64,000 nt of DNA from Streptomyces violascens (GTDB lineage: Bacteria > Actinomycetota > Actinomycetes > Streptomycetales > Streptomycetaceae): contig NZ_BMUA01000012.1 in assembly GCF_014649955.1 (NCBI RefSeq), positions 124,001 to 188,000 on the forward strand, given 5' to 3'. Positions 24,941 through 33,223 of the stretch are shown here, piece by piece (the first letter of the stretch is position 1; the number at the start of each line of letters is the position of its first letter). A model generated the notes under the pieces. That model had not been told where the DNA came from. It saw nothing but the letters and a program-made list of their open reading frames with translations, and did not search any database. Both the position numbers and the translations under genes were made by a program.

Positions 24941-25630
24941 ATGAGCAACCGTGCACTGCTTGAGGTGATCGCGCTCGACGCGGAGGACGCCGTCGCGGCC
25001 CAGGCCGGCGGGGCGGACCGCCTGGAGCTGGTCACCGACATGGCGGCCGACGGACTGACCCCGACCGTGGAGACCTTCGCGGCGATCCGCGCGGCCGTCG
25101 ACATCCCGCTGCGGGTGATGCTGCGGGCGGCGGACGGGTTCGCGGCGGGGGACGTCTCCGCGCTCGTGCGGTCCGCGGAGGCGCTGCGGGCGGAGGGGGC
25201 GGAGGAGTTCGTCCTCGGCTTCCTCGACGAGACCGGGGGGCCGGACATGGCGGCCGTACGGGCCCTGGCCTCCGCGCTGTCCGGATGCCGCTGGACCTTC
25301 CACCGGGCCATCGACCGGGCCGCCTCGCGGGATGCCCTCCGCAAGGAACTCTCGGGCTTGCCGGGCCTCGACACGTACCTGACCGCGGGGTCGGCGCTGG
25401 GGGTGGATGACGGGCTGCCCGTCCTCCTGGCGGAGGCGGCGCGTCGGGATGAGCCGGGGTACGAGCCCCGGATCCTCGTGGGGGGCGGGCTGCGGCTGTC
25501 CCACCTGCCGGTGCTGCGGGCGGCGGGGATCGACGCGGTGCACATCGGCGGGGCGTCGCGTCCCGGCGGGTGGGGTTCGCCGGTGTCCGCGGCGGCCGTT
25601 GCGGAGTGGCGGGCGGCGCTGGACGCGTAG
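24941..25630 (+). CDS. cutC: CutC family protein
   Basis: A 229-residue TIM-barrel protein of the CutC family, long named for copper homeostasis although its direct role is disputed. Clear family blocks are LLEVIALDAEDAVAAQAGGA, DRLELVTDMAADGLTPT, VMLRAADGFAAGD, WTFHRAIDRAASRD and VGGGLRLSHLPVLRAAGIDA. It starts at ATG 24941 downstream of GGAGGA; the out-of-frame ATG at 24931 is discarded. It is divergent from copA across a 339-base region holding three CsoR-like operators, which supports a real copper link in this organism. Confidence 0.9.
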   Translation: MSNRALLEVIALDAEDAVAAQAGGADRLELVTDMAADGLTPTVETFAAIRAAVDIPLRVMLRAADGFAAGDVSALVRSAEALRAEGAEEFVLGFLDETGGPDMAAVRALASALSGCRWTFHRAIDRAASRDALRKELSGLPGLDTYLTAGSALGVDDGLPVLLAEAARRDEPGYEPRILVGGGLRLSHLPVLRAAGIDAVHIGGASRPGGWGSPVSAAAVAEWRAALDA

Positions 25631-26473
25631 CGGGGGCGGGGTGGGCTGCACCTTCCGGTGCGGGGTGGTGGGGCTCGGGCGGCTCGGGGTTGACCCCGGC
25701 CCCCCCTCTCCCACCCACTCGCCCGTGCGCCGGGGTTGGTGTCCCGGGGCTCCGCCCCGGCCCCCGGGGGGTTTGCCCGCCCTCCCGCCCGTGCAGGGGG
25801 TGGAGAGGTTGAGCCCTGGGGGCTGTGCCCCCAGACCCCCTGCGGGGACTTCGTCCCCTGCGCCCCTTTCCGGGGCTCTGCCCCGGACCCCGTTCGCGCC
25901 TGAAGGGCGCTCGTCCTCAATCGCCGGACGGGCTGGGGATGCCCGCACGGCCCGTACGCAAGAGGCCAGGCGGGCTGAGGATGCCGGTGCCGCCCAGGAT
26001 CGACCCTGCCAGGGGCGCGGGGAACTGCGCGAGCAACTACCCACGGTCCGCAGTCGAAAGCGTCCATCGTTGGATGGGCTGAGCATGCCGCCCCGGCCGG
26101 GATCGGCCCTGCCAGGGGCGCGGGGAACTGCGCGAGCAACTACCCACGGCCCGCAGCCGAAAGCGTCCACCGTTGGATGGGCTGAGGATGCCGCCCCGGC
26201 CGGGATCGCCCCTGCCAGGGGCGCGGGGAACTGCGCGAGCAACTACCCACGGCCCGCAGCCGAAAGCGTCCACCGTTGGATGGGCTGAGCATGCCGCCCC
26301 GGCCGGGAGCAGCCCTGCCAGGGGCGCGGGGAACTGCGCGACCGGCCACCCACGGCCCGCGGCCGAAAGCCCATCCACAGCGGGCCCCCGGCCGTCCCGC
26401 CGTCTCGCCACGAAGAGATCGACGGGGGTGGGCTCTTCATGGCCGGCGCCGCGACGTGTGCCGTAGGTGCTGT
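25631..26473. repeat. Composite repeat region with four 103-bp tandem units
   Basis: An 843-base non-coding block. The first half (about 25770-25970) is a GC-rich leader containing CGTTCGCGCCTGAAGGGCGC. The second (about 25980-26400) has four tandem units, each with GCGCGGGGAACTGCGCGAGC; the GGAACTG cores begin at 26021, 26124, 26227 and 26330, a period of exactly 103. Each unit joins a 55-60 base core, seen alone at 29900-30120, to a linker with GTTGGATGGGCTGAGGATGC. A near-identical composite lies at 52617-53100 in the same orientation. Frames through it are not coding. Confidence 0.85.
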
Positions 26474-26977
26474 TCACCCGGGAGCTCGTACGAAGTGGCT
26501 TTCGCCGATTGCCAGTTGGGCCCATACCGTCTTCAGCGGGGGTGGGCCCTCGGCCGTGCCCCAGTGATCGGCGACCCCCTGGACGATGAGCAGGCCGCGT
26601 CCCGACTCGGAGTCGGCGGGCGCGCCGACGGCCACCACCGGCAGCGCCTTGTCCGCCCGGGTGTCGGTCACCTCGATGCGCAGTACGCCGTCCTCGCGCA
26701 GCAGCAGCCCCAGCTCGAAGCCCCGTCCGGACACGTACGCGTGCAGCACCGCGTTCGCGGCCAGCTCCGCCACGATCAGCGCCGCCGTGTCGGAGGCCTC
26801 GCTGCCGTGCGGGACGCCCCACGCGTCCAGCTGCCCCTGCGCCAGCCTCCGGGCCAGGACGGTTGCCCTCCGCGTCGACGCGAACCGCTTTCTGAACACG
26901 CGCACGGTAGCGGTGAGTTGACGCGCTCTTGCTTCTGTATCGAGGTGCATACGACCACGTTGGCGGGGCCGGAACAC
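26474..26977 (-). CDS. HATPase_c (anti-sigma/RsbW-type) ATP-binding protein
   Basis: A 167-residue single-domain GHKL ATPase of the kind multiplied in Streptomyces. The N box is IVAELAANAVLHAYVSG, the G1 Asp is in IEVTDTRADKAL, and the G2 loop is SESGRGLLIVQGVADHW. Such proteins act as serine kinases on anti-anti-sigma factors or as ATP-binding partners of WhiJ-type modules. It is divergent from an XRE/DUF397 pair; ATPase, XRE and DUF397 together form the classical AbaA/WhiJ gene set. ATG 26977 is taken; ATG 26950 is an alternative and neither has a strong ribosome site. Confidence 0.85.
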   Translation of the reverse strand: MFRPRQRGRMHLDTEARARQLTATVRVFRKRFASTRRATVLARRLAQGQLDAWGVPHGSEASDTAALIVAELAANAVLHAYVSGRGFELGLLLREDGVLRIEVTDTRADKALPVVAVGAPADSESGRGLLIVQGVADHWGTAEGPPPLKTVWAQLAIGESHFVRAPG

Positions 26978-27108
26978 CCGCGACCAGGCATCCGCCGCGT
27001 ACGCTCCGCGAGCGTACGCGCACGTGGTGTAGACGGTACGAGCCGTGTGCCGTAACTCTGGGTGAGTTGCGAACGCGGGGCGATCCGTTCACCGGGAGGT
27101 GGCCGCCG

Positions 27109-27945
27109 ATGGCATGGGACCACGAAGCACACGATGGGGAACCCGACTCCTCCGACAGTCTGCGGACGTTCGGCGCGGTCGTCCAGGCCCTGCGCGAACA
27201 CGCCGGCCTCAGCCGCGAGGACCTCGCGGCGCTGGTCGGCTACTCCAAACACACGGTCGCCTCGGTGGAGTTGGGCCGCCGCATGCCCTACCCCGACTTC
27301 ATCGAGGGCACGGAGGCGGCCACGGGCAACACGGGCGCACTGAAGAGGGCGGCCCGCTATCTGAGCAGGCAGCCGGGCCTCGCATCCTGGTTTCGCAAGT
27401 GGGCCCTCCTTGAGCGGGAGGCAATCAGCCTGTACACGTACGAGTCCCGGCTGGTGCCGGGGCTGCTTCAGACGGAGGCTTACGCCCGGGTGCTGTTCGG
27501 CGAGCGCCTTCCGCCCCTGACTGACGAGCAGCTGGAGTCGCAGATTTCGGCTCGCCTGGAACGGCAGAAGCTCCTGACCGAGCGGCCCAACACCTCGTAC
27601 AGCTTCATCGTCGAGGAGCACGTCTTCCTGCGGCGTACGGGTGGGCCGGAGGTGACCCGCGAGCTCATCGATCACGTGCTGGCCTGCGTCAAGCCGCGCA
27701 ACGTCCAGTTGCAAATCATGCCGCTGGAGAGGGGAGTACATGCCGGTCTCAACGGGCCGATCCAGCTGCTGGAGACACCGACCAACAGGTGGTTCGGGTA
27801 CTGCGAGGGGCAGGAGAGCGGCCAGTTCATCTCCGATCCCCAAGTGATCAGCACGCTCCATATGCGGTATGCGAAACTGCGCTCACAGGCCATGACCTAC
27901 GAGGAATCCGTAGGCCTGTTGGAGCAACTGCGAGGAGCGCTATGA
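27109..27945 (+). CDS. XRE regulator with DUF5753 domain (WhiJ type)
   Basis: A 278-residue regulator. The XRE helix-turn-helix lies at residues 20-75 (LREHAGLSREDLAALVGYSK, VASVELGRRMPYPDF). The rest is DUF5753: LVPGLLQTEAYARVLFGERL, FIVEEHVFLRRTGG and YCEGQESGQFISDPQ. The start ATG 27109 has GGGAGGT eight bases upstream. Its TGA overlaps the ATG of a DUF397 gene (ATGA, 27942-27945). With the divergent ATPase at 26474 it forms a three-gene WhiJ/AbaA-like set. It is about as long as, but clearly diverged from, the XRE protein at 7094. Confidence 0.92.
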   Translation: MAWDHEAHDGEPDSSDSLRTFGAVVQALREHAGLSREDLAALVGYSKHTVASVELGRRMPYPDFIEGTEAATGNTGALKRAARYLSRQPGLASWFRKWALLEREAISLYTYESRLVPGLLQTEAYARVLFGERLPPLTDEQLESQISARLERQKLLTERPNTSYSFIVEEHVFLRRTGGPEVTRELIDHVLACVKPRNVQLQIMPLERGVHAGLNGPIQLLETPTNRWFGYCEGQESGQFISDPQVISTLHMRYAKLRSQAMTYEESVGLLEQLRGAL

Positions 27946-28247
27946 GCAGCACCGCACTGGCTTGGTTCAAGAGCAGCTACAGCGGCGACTCCAGCGGAGA
28001 CTGCGTCGAAGTCGCCCTCGACTGGCGGAAGGCCACGTACAGCAGTGGGTCGGACGGCGACTGCGTCGAGGTCGCCGAATGCTGGGCCAAGTCCAGTTAC
28101 AGCAGTGGTGACGGCGACAGCTGCATCGAAGTAGCCGCCACCCCCGCCACCATCCACATCCGCGACTCCAAGAACAAATCCGGCCCTCAGCTCACCCTCT
28201 CTCCCGCCGCCTGGGGCGACTTCGTTGCCTTCGCCGGGCGGGGGTGA
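27942..28247 (+). CDS. DUF397 protein with three tandem core motifs
   Basis: A 101-residue DUF397 protein translationally coupled to the XRE gene. As in the protein at 6793, the core motif occurs three times: WFKSSYSGDSSGDCVEVA, WRKATYSSGSDGDCVEVA, WAKSSYSSGDGDSCIEVA, then IHIRDSKNKSGPQLTLSPAA. The three copies have probably arisen by internal duplication, and independently in the two modules, since each set resembles itself more than the other. Its 3' end overlaps that of the convergent MFS gene by 61 bases. Confidence 0.87.
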   Translation: MSSTALAWFKSSYSGDSSGDCVEVALDWRKATYSSGSDGDCVEVAECWAKSSYSSGDGDSCIEVAATPATIHIRDSKNKSGPQLTLSPAAWGDFVAFAGRG

Positions 28248-29380
28248 CGGTCGCGGGTTGTCGCGTAGCCCACCCCAAGTGACAGCAGGGTCAAGGCAGT
28301 TGAGGCGAAGGGGAACCATCTGTCTCCCAGGGTCGCTATCGCCGCGCTGCCCGTGACGCCCGCTGCCGCTATGCCCAGGTACAGGGCGGTGGAGTTGAGG
28401 GACAGGAGCAGTGGGGCATTCGGCGGGTCGATGGAGACCAGGCGGGCGGGGAGAGCTATCGCTACCGCCCAGCCTGCCAGCGGGTTGAGTACCGAGGCGA
28501 TGAGGGCGGTCGTCATGGACTGCATGAGCCAGGGCAGGGCGAAGCTGACGGCCGCCTGCACCGTGCCGCCGACCAGCATCACGCCCCTCGGGCCCCCCTT
28601 GTCGACGAGGCGGCCGCCCAGGTTGCTGCCCGCCACCGAGAAGATGCCGGACACGAGCAGGAGCAGGGTGAGGCGGGACTGGTCGCCGCCGGTCGCGGGG
28701 GCGGCCGCGACCGTGAAGTAGATGAAGACCGTCTGGAAGGCGAGCAGGACCAGGAAGGTCGTGGCGGTCCCGCCGAGTACGTCGCGGTTGGTGAGCGGCG
28801 CGAGCCGGGTGCGCAGGGAGACGGCGGGCGCGGGCGCCGGGAGGTCGCGCAGCAACAGGGCGAGGCCCGCGAACGCGGCCGCGCCGAGCACGGTGACCAG
28901 CCACATCGTGAGCCGCCAGTCGGAGCGGCCGATCCAGGTGCCCAGCGGTACGCCGAGCGCGGTGGCCACCGTCATGCCGCCCATGACCGTGGCGATGGCC
29001 CGCCCCCGGCGTTCCGGCGGTACCAGCGCCGTGGCGGCGGCGCTCGCGGTCGGGGTGTAGAGCGCGGCACCGACGGCGGCCAGGACTCTGGTCAGGAGCA
29101 GCGCCCCGAAGGTGGGAGCGAGCGCGGACAGGGCGTTGGCCAGGGTGAAGACGGTGAGCGCGATCAGCAGGGTGCGGCGCCGCGGCCACTTCGCCGTCAG
29201 CGTTGCGAGGACGGGCGCGAGCACCGCGTACGAGAGCGCGAAGACGGTGATCATCTGGCCCGCGGCCGCTACGGATACCTCCAGGTCATGGGCGACCAGA
29301 CCGAGAATTCCGGCGATCACCATGCCGTCCGTTCCGACGGCGAAGGTGCCGAGGGCGAGCAGGATCAGGCGTAAGCGCAT
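28187..29380 (-). CDS. MFS exporter, DHA1 family
   Basis: A 397-residue 12-span transporter starting MRLRLILLALGTFAVGTDGM, with GILGLVAHDLEVSVAAAGQM and TVATALGVPLGTWIGRSDWR, the same subfamily as the protein at 17083. ATG 29380 is chosen for the GGGGACC site just upstream; a longer frame to 29434 would run into the operator. It is divergent from an ArsR-type regulator, with two 18-base palindromes in between, so the regulator most likely represses it until an exported compound is sensed. Its 3' end overlaps the convergent DUF397 gene by 61 bases, which is unusual for two intact genes. Confidence 0.88.
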   Translation of the reverse strand: MRLRLILLALGTFAVGTDGMVIAGILGLVAHDLEVSVAAAGQMITVFALSYAVLAPVLATLTAKWPRRRTLLIALTVFTLANALSALAPTFGALLLTRVLAAVGAALYTPTASAAATALVPPERRGRAIATVMGGMTVATALGVPLGTWIGRSDWRLTMWLVTVLGAAAFAGLALLLRDLPAPAPAVSLRTRLAPLTNRDVLGGTATTFLVLLAFQTVFIYFTVAAAPATGGDQSRLTLLLLVSGIFSVAGSNLGGRLVDKGGPRGVMLVGGTVQAAVSFALPWLMQSMTTALIASVLNPLAGWAVAIALPARLVSIDPPNAPLLLSLNSTALYLGIAAAGVTGSAAIATLGDRWFPFASTALTLLSLGVGYATTRDRHPRPAKATKSPQAAGERVS

Positions 29381-29418
29381 GGGTGGTCCCCTTCCACGGG
29401 CAGCGCGGTGCGAGAATG

Positions 29419-29436
29419 GTTTGACGATCATCAAAC
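29419..29436. promoter_or_regulatory. ArsR operator 1
   Basis: GTTTGACGATCATCAAAC, an 18-base inverted repeat (GTTTGA/TCAAAC arms) 39 bases upstream of the MFS start. A second copy is at 29465. Confidence 0.8.
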
Positions 29437-29464
29437 GAAACGGGCGCCTCGAATCCTAGGTGCT

Positions 29465-29482
29465 GTTTGATGGTTGTCAAAC
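29465..29482. promoter_or_regulatory. ArsR operator 2
   Basis: GTTTGATGGTTGTCAAAC, sharing both hexamer arms with the first site except for one position (GTTTGA...TCAAAC). It lies 28 bases before the regulator start. Sites are 46 bases apart, centre to centre. Confidence 0.8.
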
Positions 29483-29509
29483 AGTTTCGGGGGGAGGGAG
29501 AGTGCGGGC

Positions 29510-29878
29510 ATGGAGACGGAGAAGGGGTCGCGGAACGACCCGCTGGTCGACGGCGACCCCGGCGGGGAGCAGCTTCCGCAGCCCGAGGTGGCCGACATCG
29601 AGCTGGTCAAGGTGCTGCAGGCGCTGGGTGACCCGGTACGGCTGTGGCTGCTCAAGGTGTACGCGGACGGCGACCAGTACAGCTGCCGGCCGGGTGCGCT
29701 GGGGCTTGACCACCTGCACAAGTCGACCGTCTCGCACCACATGCGGATTCTGCGTGAGTCCGGGGTTACCTCTACGCGGGTGGTTGGGCGCAACCGGTAC
29801 GTTCGGCTTCGGCGGGAGGATCTGGATGCGCGGTTTCCTGGGCTGCTTGATGCGCTGATCGGGGCGTTGCCTTACTGA
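29510..29878 (+). CDS. ArsR/SmtB-family regulator of the divergent MFS gene
   Basis: A 122-residue winged-helix regulator: ELVKVLQALGDPVRLWLLKV, then HKSTVSHHMRILRESGVTST (recognition helix) and VGRNRYVRLRREDLDARFPG. The CxC metal-binding helix of classical ArsR is missing (there is one Cys in YSCRPGALG), so it probably senses an organic ligand rather than a metal. The start ATG 29510 has GGGGGAGGGAG upstream. It likely represses itself and the MFS exporter through the two palindromes between them. Confidence 0.9.
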   Translation: METEKGSRNDPLVDGDPGGEQLPQPEVADIELVKVLQALGDPVRLWLLKVYADGDQYSCRPGALGLDHLHKSTVSHHMRILRESGVTSTRVVGRNRYVRLRREDLDARFPGLLDALIGALPY

Positions 29879-29899
29879 GCGCGCGGGGGGCGGGGGGTT

Positions 29900-30120
29900 T
29901 TGCGCAGTTCCCCGCGCCCCTTAAATGCGCTTTCGGCCGCGGGTCGTTGGTGGCTGGTCGCGCAGTTCCCCGCGCCCCTGAAAAACCCGATGTCCGCTGC
30001 GGGCTGTGCGTGGCTGGGCGCGCAGTTCCCCGCGGCTCTTGAAACCCGATGTCTGCTGCGGGTCGTGCGTGGTTGCTCGCGCAGTTCCCCGCGCCACTAA
30101 AAGGCCGATGTCTGCTGCGG
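29900..30120 (-). repeat. Four tandem copies of a 58-60 base repeat
   Basis: The core CGCGCAGTTCCCCGCGCCCC recurs with starts of CAGTTC at 29905, 29963, 30023 and 30082 (steps 58, 60, 59). This is the reverse complement of the first part of the 103-bp units at 25980 and 52830, without their linker. A degraded single copy is near 38545-38590. Such sequences are common between Streptomyces genes, from memory. Confidence 0.85.
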
Positions 30121-30201
30121 GGCTCCCCGTGTCGACCGCTGGGCACCCGGGTGGGCCGCACCGGTCGCCGGGTTGTGGTGGGGCGCGTACCGTTCGAAGG
30201 C

Positions 30202-30981
30202 ATGGAGACGCGTTTGGACGAGGTCGCCGATGGGATCTATCGGATCTCCACGTTCATCCCCGAGGTGGCCCCACCTGCCGGGTTCACGTTCAACCAGTTC
30301 CTCGTGGACGCCGAGGAGCCGCTGCTCTTCCATACGGGGATGCGGCAGCTCTTCCCGCTCGTTTCGGAGGCGGTCGCTCGGGTCGTGCCTGTCGAGTCCC
30401 TGCGGTGGATCACGTTCGGGCATGTGGAGTCGGACGAGTGCGGGGCCATGAATGAATTCCTCGCGGCGGCCCCGCACGCCCAGGTCGCCCACGGGCTGCT
30501 CGGCTGCCTCGTCTCGCTCAACGACCTCGCCGACCGCCCGCCCCGGCCGATGGCGCACGGCGAGACGCTCGACCTGGGCGGCAAGCAGGTGCGCCGACGA
30601 CTGCGCCACCTCAACACGCCCCATGTGCCGCACAATTGGGAGGCCCGGGTGCTCTTCGAGGAGACCACCCGCACGCTGTTCTGCGGCGACCTCCTCACCC
30701 AGGTCGGCAACGGCCCCGCCGTCACCGGCGACGACCTGACCGACCAGGCCCTGAACGCGGAGGCCGCCTTCCGGCAGACCTCCTGCCTAACCGCCGCCGC
30801 GCAGACGCTCCGCTCCCTGGCCGACCTGGAGCCGACGACGCTGGCCGTGATGCACGGCTCCTCGTTCCACGGCGACGGCGGCGCCGCACTGCGCGCCCTG
30901 GCCGACGGGCTTGAGGAACGCTTCAGTCCCGAGTCCGAGTTCGCCTCGCAGCCCAGCATGCTGGAGGGGCCGCCCGCCTGA
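30202..30981 (+). CDS. Metallo-beta-lactamase fold, flavodiiron-like protein
   Basis: A 259-residue MBL-fold hydrolase-like protein. The region LRWITFGHVESDECGAMNEF carries HxExDE, the di-iron form of the family motif (HxExD with Glu replacing His) found in oxygen-reducing flavodiiron proteins. Further ligands are in NTPHVPHNWEAR, FCGDLLTQ and VMHGSSFHGDGG. There is no flavodoxin domain, so it is a stand-alone core. It begins at ATG 30202 with GAAGG immediately upstream. Function is likely redox or hydrolase; substrate unknown. Confidence 0.8.
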   Translation: METRLDEVADGIYRISTFIPEVAPPAGFTFNQFLVDAEEPLLFHTGMRQLFPLVSEAVARVVPVESLRWITFGHVESDECGAMNEFLAAAPHAQVAHGLLGCLVSLNDLADRPPRPMAHGETLDLGGKQVRRRLRHLNTPHVPHNWEARVLFEETTRTLFCGDLLTQVGNGPAVTGDDLTDQALNAEAAFRQTSCLTAAAQTLRSLADLEPTTLAVMHGSSFHGDGGAALRALADGLEERFSPESEFASQPSMLEGPPA

Positions 30982-30996
30982 TGCGGCCGCCCCGCG

Positions 30997-33090
30997 TCAT
31001 CCGGTCAGCTGCCGCGGCAGCGGGGCCGTGTGGACGATGGTCAGGCCCGAGACCGCTCGGGTCAGGGCCACGTACAGGCGGCGCAGGCCCGTGCGCTCGT
31101 CCGGTTCGCCGTCCACGACCGCCGCCGGCTCGTCCAGTACCACGTAGTCGTACTCCAGGCCCTTCGCCAGCGAGGCCGGGACCAGGGTCAGGCGGGACTC
31201 GGCCGTCGTCTCCTCGCCCGGGGCCAGGCAAGGGAGGTTCGCGGCCGCAAGTGCCGCCGCCAGTGCGGGAATTCGGGCATCCGCCGCGATCAGGCCGATC
31301 GAGCCCTCGTGGGCCAGGGACTCCACGCAGGCCGCCACCACATCCGCGTCCAGGCCGGCCGCATCGCGCGATTCCCGCACGTCGAGCGAGCCCGGCGTCT
31401 CACGTACCGACTCCACCGCCGCCAGGCCGGGGGAGATCGACGGCAGCAGCTTCGAGGCGTACGCGATGACCTCGCGCGGCACGCGGAAACCGGCCGTCAG
31501 CTCCTCGATCACCGCCTCGCCCTTGCCGAGGTGGCGCAGCGCCTCGGCCCAACTCGCCGTCGCCCAGGGCGTGGTGCCCTGCGCGAGGTCGCCGAGCACG
31601 GTTGCCGAACCGGTCGTGCAGCGGCGGCCCACCGCGCGGTACTGCATGGGGGAGAGGTCCTGCGCCTCGTCGAGTACGACATGGCCCAGCGAGTGGGTGC
31701 GGGCCACCAGATCGCTCGCCTCGTCGATGAGGACCGCGTCCGCCGCCGTCCACTTCGCCGACTTCACGCTCCGGGCGGGCCTGGGGGAGAGGATCGTTTT
31801 CTGTTCCTCGGCCGTCAGGATGCCTTCGGCGTGTTCCGCCAGGAAATCCGGGTCGTTGAGGAGGCGCAGGACCAGCTTCGCCGGGTCCACCGGGGGCCAG
31901 ATCTCCTTCACGGCCGCCTTCACCGCCGTGTTCCGAGCCACCGCGTCCTGGACCCGGTCGTCGGGGGCCTCGCCCGCCTGCTCCATCCGTACGAGAACCG
32001 TGTGCGCGATCCGCTGCGGCAGGGCCTCGCGGGCGGCGCCGTAGCGGATGTCCCGATCCCTCAACTCATCGACGATTTCCGTGAGTTCGTACGCCGGGAC
32101 TCGCCAGCGGCGCGAGCCCCGTACGACTACGAGCGGCTCGGTGGGGGGCGTGACGTGTGACCACACGGCCCTGCGGAGCACCTCGGCCATGCGGGCGTCG
32201 CCCTTGACGACGGCCGACTCGGCCTCGTCGGTGCCGCGCACCTCGACGCCCGCCGTCACGAGGTCGTCGACCGTCGCCTGCTTCACCTCCAACTCACCAA
32301 GGGCCGGGAGGACTTGCTCGATGTAGTGCAGGAACGACTTGTTCGGGCCGATGACCAGGGTGCCGGTGCGGGCGAGGCGGTCGCGGTGGGCGTAGAGCAG
32401 GTACGCGACCCGGTGCAGGCCGACGGCGGTCTTTCCCGTGCCGGGGCCGCCCTGCACGCACACGCTGCCGCTCAGGCCGGACCGTACGATCTCGTCCTGC
32501 TCGGGCTGGATCGTGGCCACGATGTCGCGCATCGGGCCGACTCGGGGGCGCTCGATTTCCGCCTGGAGGAGTTTGCTGGTGGTGGCGGCCTCGGTGGGGT
32601 CGGTGAGGTGCTCGTCCTCGTACGCCGTCAGCTCGCCGCCCGTGTAGCCGAAGCGGCGGCGCAGCCCGATGTCCATCGGGTCCTTCTTCGAGGCGCGGTA
32701 GAACGGCTGCGAGACGGGGGCGCGCCAGTCGATGACCATCGGGTCGCCGTCGGCGTCGTGGACGTGCCGGCGTCCGATGTAGAACTGCTCTCCCTCGGCT
32801 CCTTCGGCCAGGTCCGCGCCGGGGGCGTGCAGGTAGTTCAGGCGGCCGAAGAAGAGGGGGGTGTGGGAGAGGTCCGCGAGGGCCTTGATGCGGTCGTCGA
32901 TCTGGCGCTGGAGGACGGCGGCGTTGACCCAGTTCGCGGTGACGTCCTTGATGTCGAGGTTCTCGACGTCCTCGCGCATCGCGCGGAGGGCTGCGCGGGA
33001 GTTGGCGAGGTGGGTGCGTTCGTGGTGCAGGGGGTTCTGGGGGTCCTGCGGTTTTTGGGGGGCGGGGGGTTCTGGGTCGTGCGTCTGCAC
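30997..33090 (-). CDS. helD: HelD-like RNA polymerase recycling helicase (UvrD/Rep-type)
   Basis: A 697-residue superfamily 1 ATPase of the actinobacterial HelD group, which pulls stalled RNA polymerase off DNA; one branch (HelR) also dislodges rifamycin. An N-terminal coiled coil (residues 20-75) is followed by Walker A VQGGPGTGKTAVGLHR near residue 215, Walker B VVLDEAQDLSPMQYR and the C-terminal YVALTRAVSGLTIVHT. GTG 33090 has GGAGG six bases upstream; the frame to 33171 is low-complexity. I see no rifamycin-associated element upstream, so the HelD name is kept. An ECF41 sigma gene lies upstream on the same strand. Confidence 0.88.
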   Translation of the reverse strand: MQTHDPEPPAPQKPQDPQNPLHHERTHLANSRAALRAMREDVENLDIKDVTANWVNAAVLQRQIDDRIKALADLSHTPLFFGRLNYLHAPGADLAEGAEGEQFYIGRRHVHDADGDPMVIDWRAPVSQPFYRASKKDPMDIGLRRRFGYTGGELTAYEDEHLTDPTEAATTSKLLQAEIERPRVGPMRDIVATIQPEQDEIVRSGLSGSVCVQGGPGTGKTAVGLHRVAYLLYAHRDRLARTGTLVIGPNKSFLHYIEQVLPALGELEVKQATVDDLVTAGVEVRGTDEAESAVVKGDARMAEVLRRAVWSHVTPPTEPLVVVRGSRRWRVPAYELTEIVDELRDRDIRYGAAREALPQRIAHTVLVRMEQAGEAPDDRVQDAVARNTAVKAAVKEIWPPVDPAKLVLRLLNDPDFLAEHAEGILTAEEQKTILSPRPARSVKSAKWTAADAVLIDEASDLVARTHSLGHVVLDEAQDLSPMQYRAVGRRCTTGSATVLGDLAQGTTPWATASWAEALRHLGKGEAVIEELTAGFRVPREVIAYASKLLPSISPGLAAVESVRETPGSLDVRESRDAAGLDADVVAACVESLAHEGSIGLIAADARIPALAAALAAANLPCLAPGEETTAESRLTLVPASLAKGLEYDYVVLDEPAAVVDGEPDERTGLRRLYVALTRAVSGLTIVHTAPLPRQLTG

Positions 33091-33159
33091 GGGGTGCCTC
33101 CGGCGGTTTGGCGGAGGGGGGATTTTAGGTGGGGGGTGGGGCGGGGGGCCAATGGTTTT

Positions 33160-33219
33160 CCCCCGCCCCACCCTGCCCCTTCCCGTAGAGGGTCACAGCG
33201 GGAAGGGGCGGGGCGGGGG
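33160..33219. terminator. Large GC hairpin between ECF41 and helD genes
   Basis: An inner 11-bp stem (33175-33185 with 33199-33209) and an outer 10-bp stem (33160-33169 with 33210-33219), with a five-base bulge and a 13-base loop. It follows the ECF41 stop at 33224 on the minus strand. There is no T-run, so termination is inferred from stem strength. Confidence 0.55.
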
Positions 33220-33223
33220 CTGA

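Noticed and set aside
25980..26400. Tandem repeats as a CRISPR array
   Set aside because: The 103-base units are repeated in full with no unique spacers and there is no cas gene nearby.
25980..26473. Open frames through the repeat region as a repeat protein
   Set aside because: Repeat-driven open frames exist on both strands, without ribosome sites, and they change frame between units.
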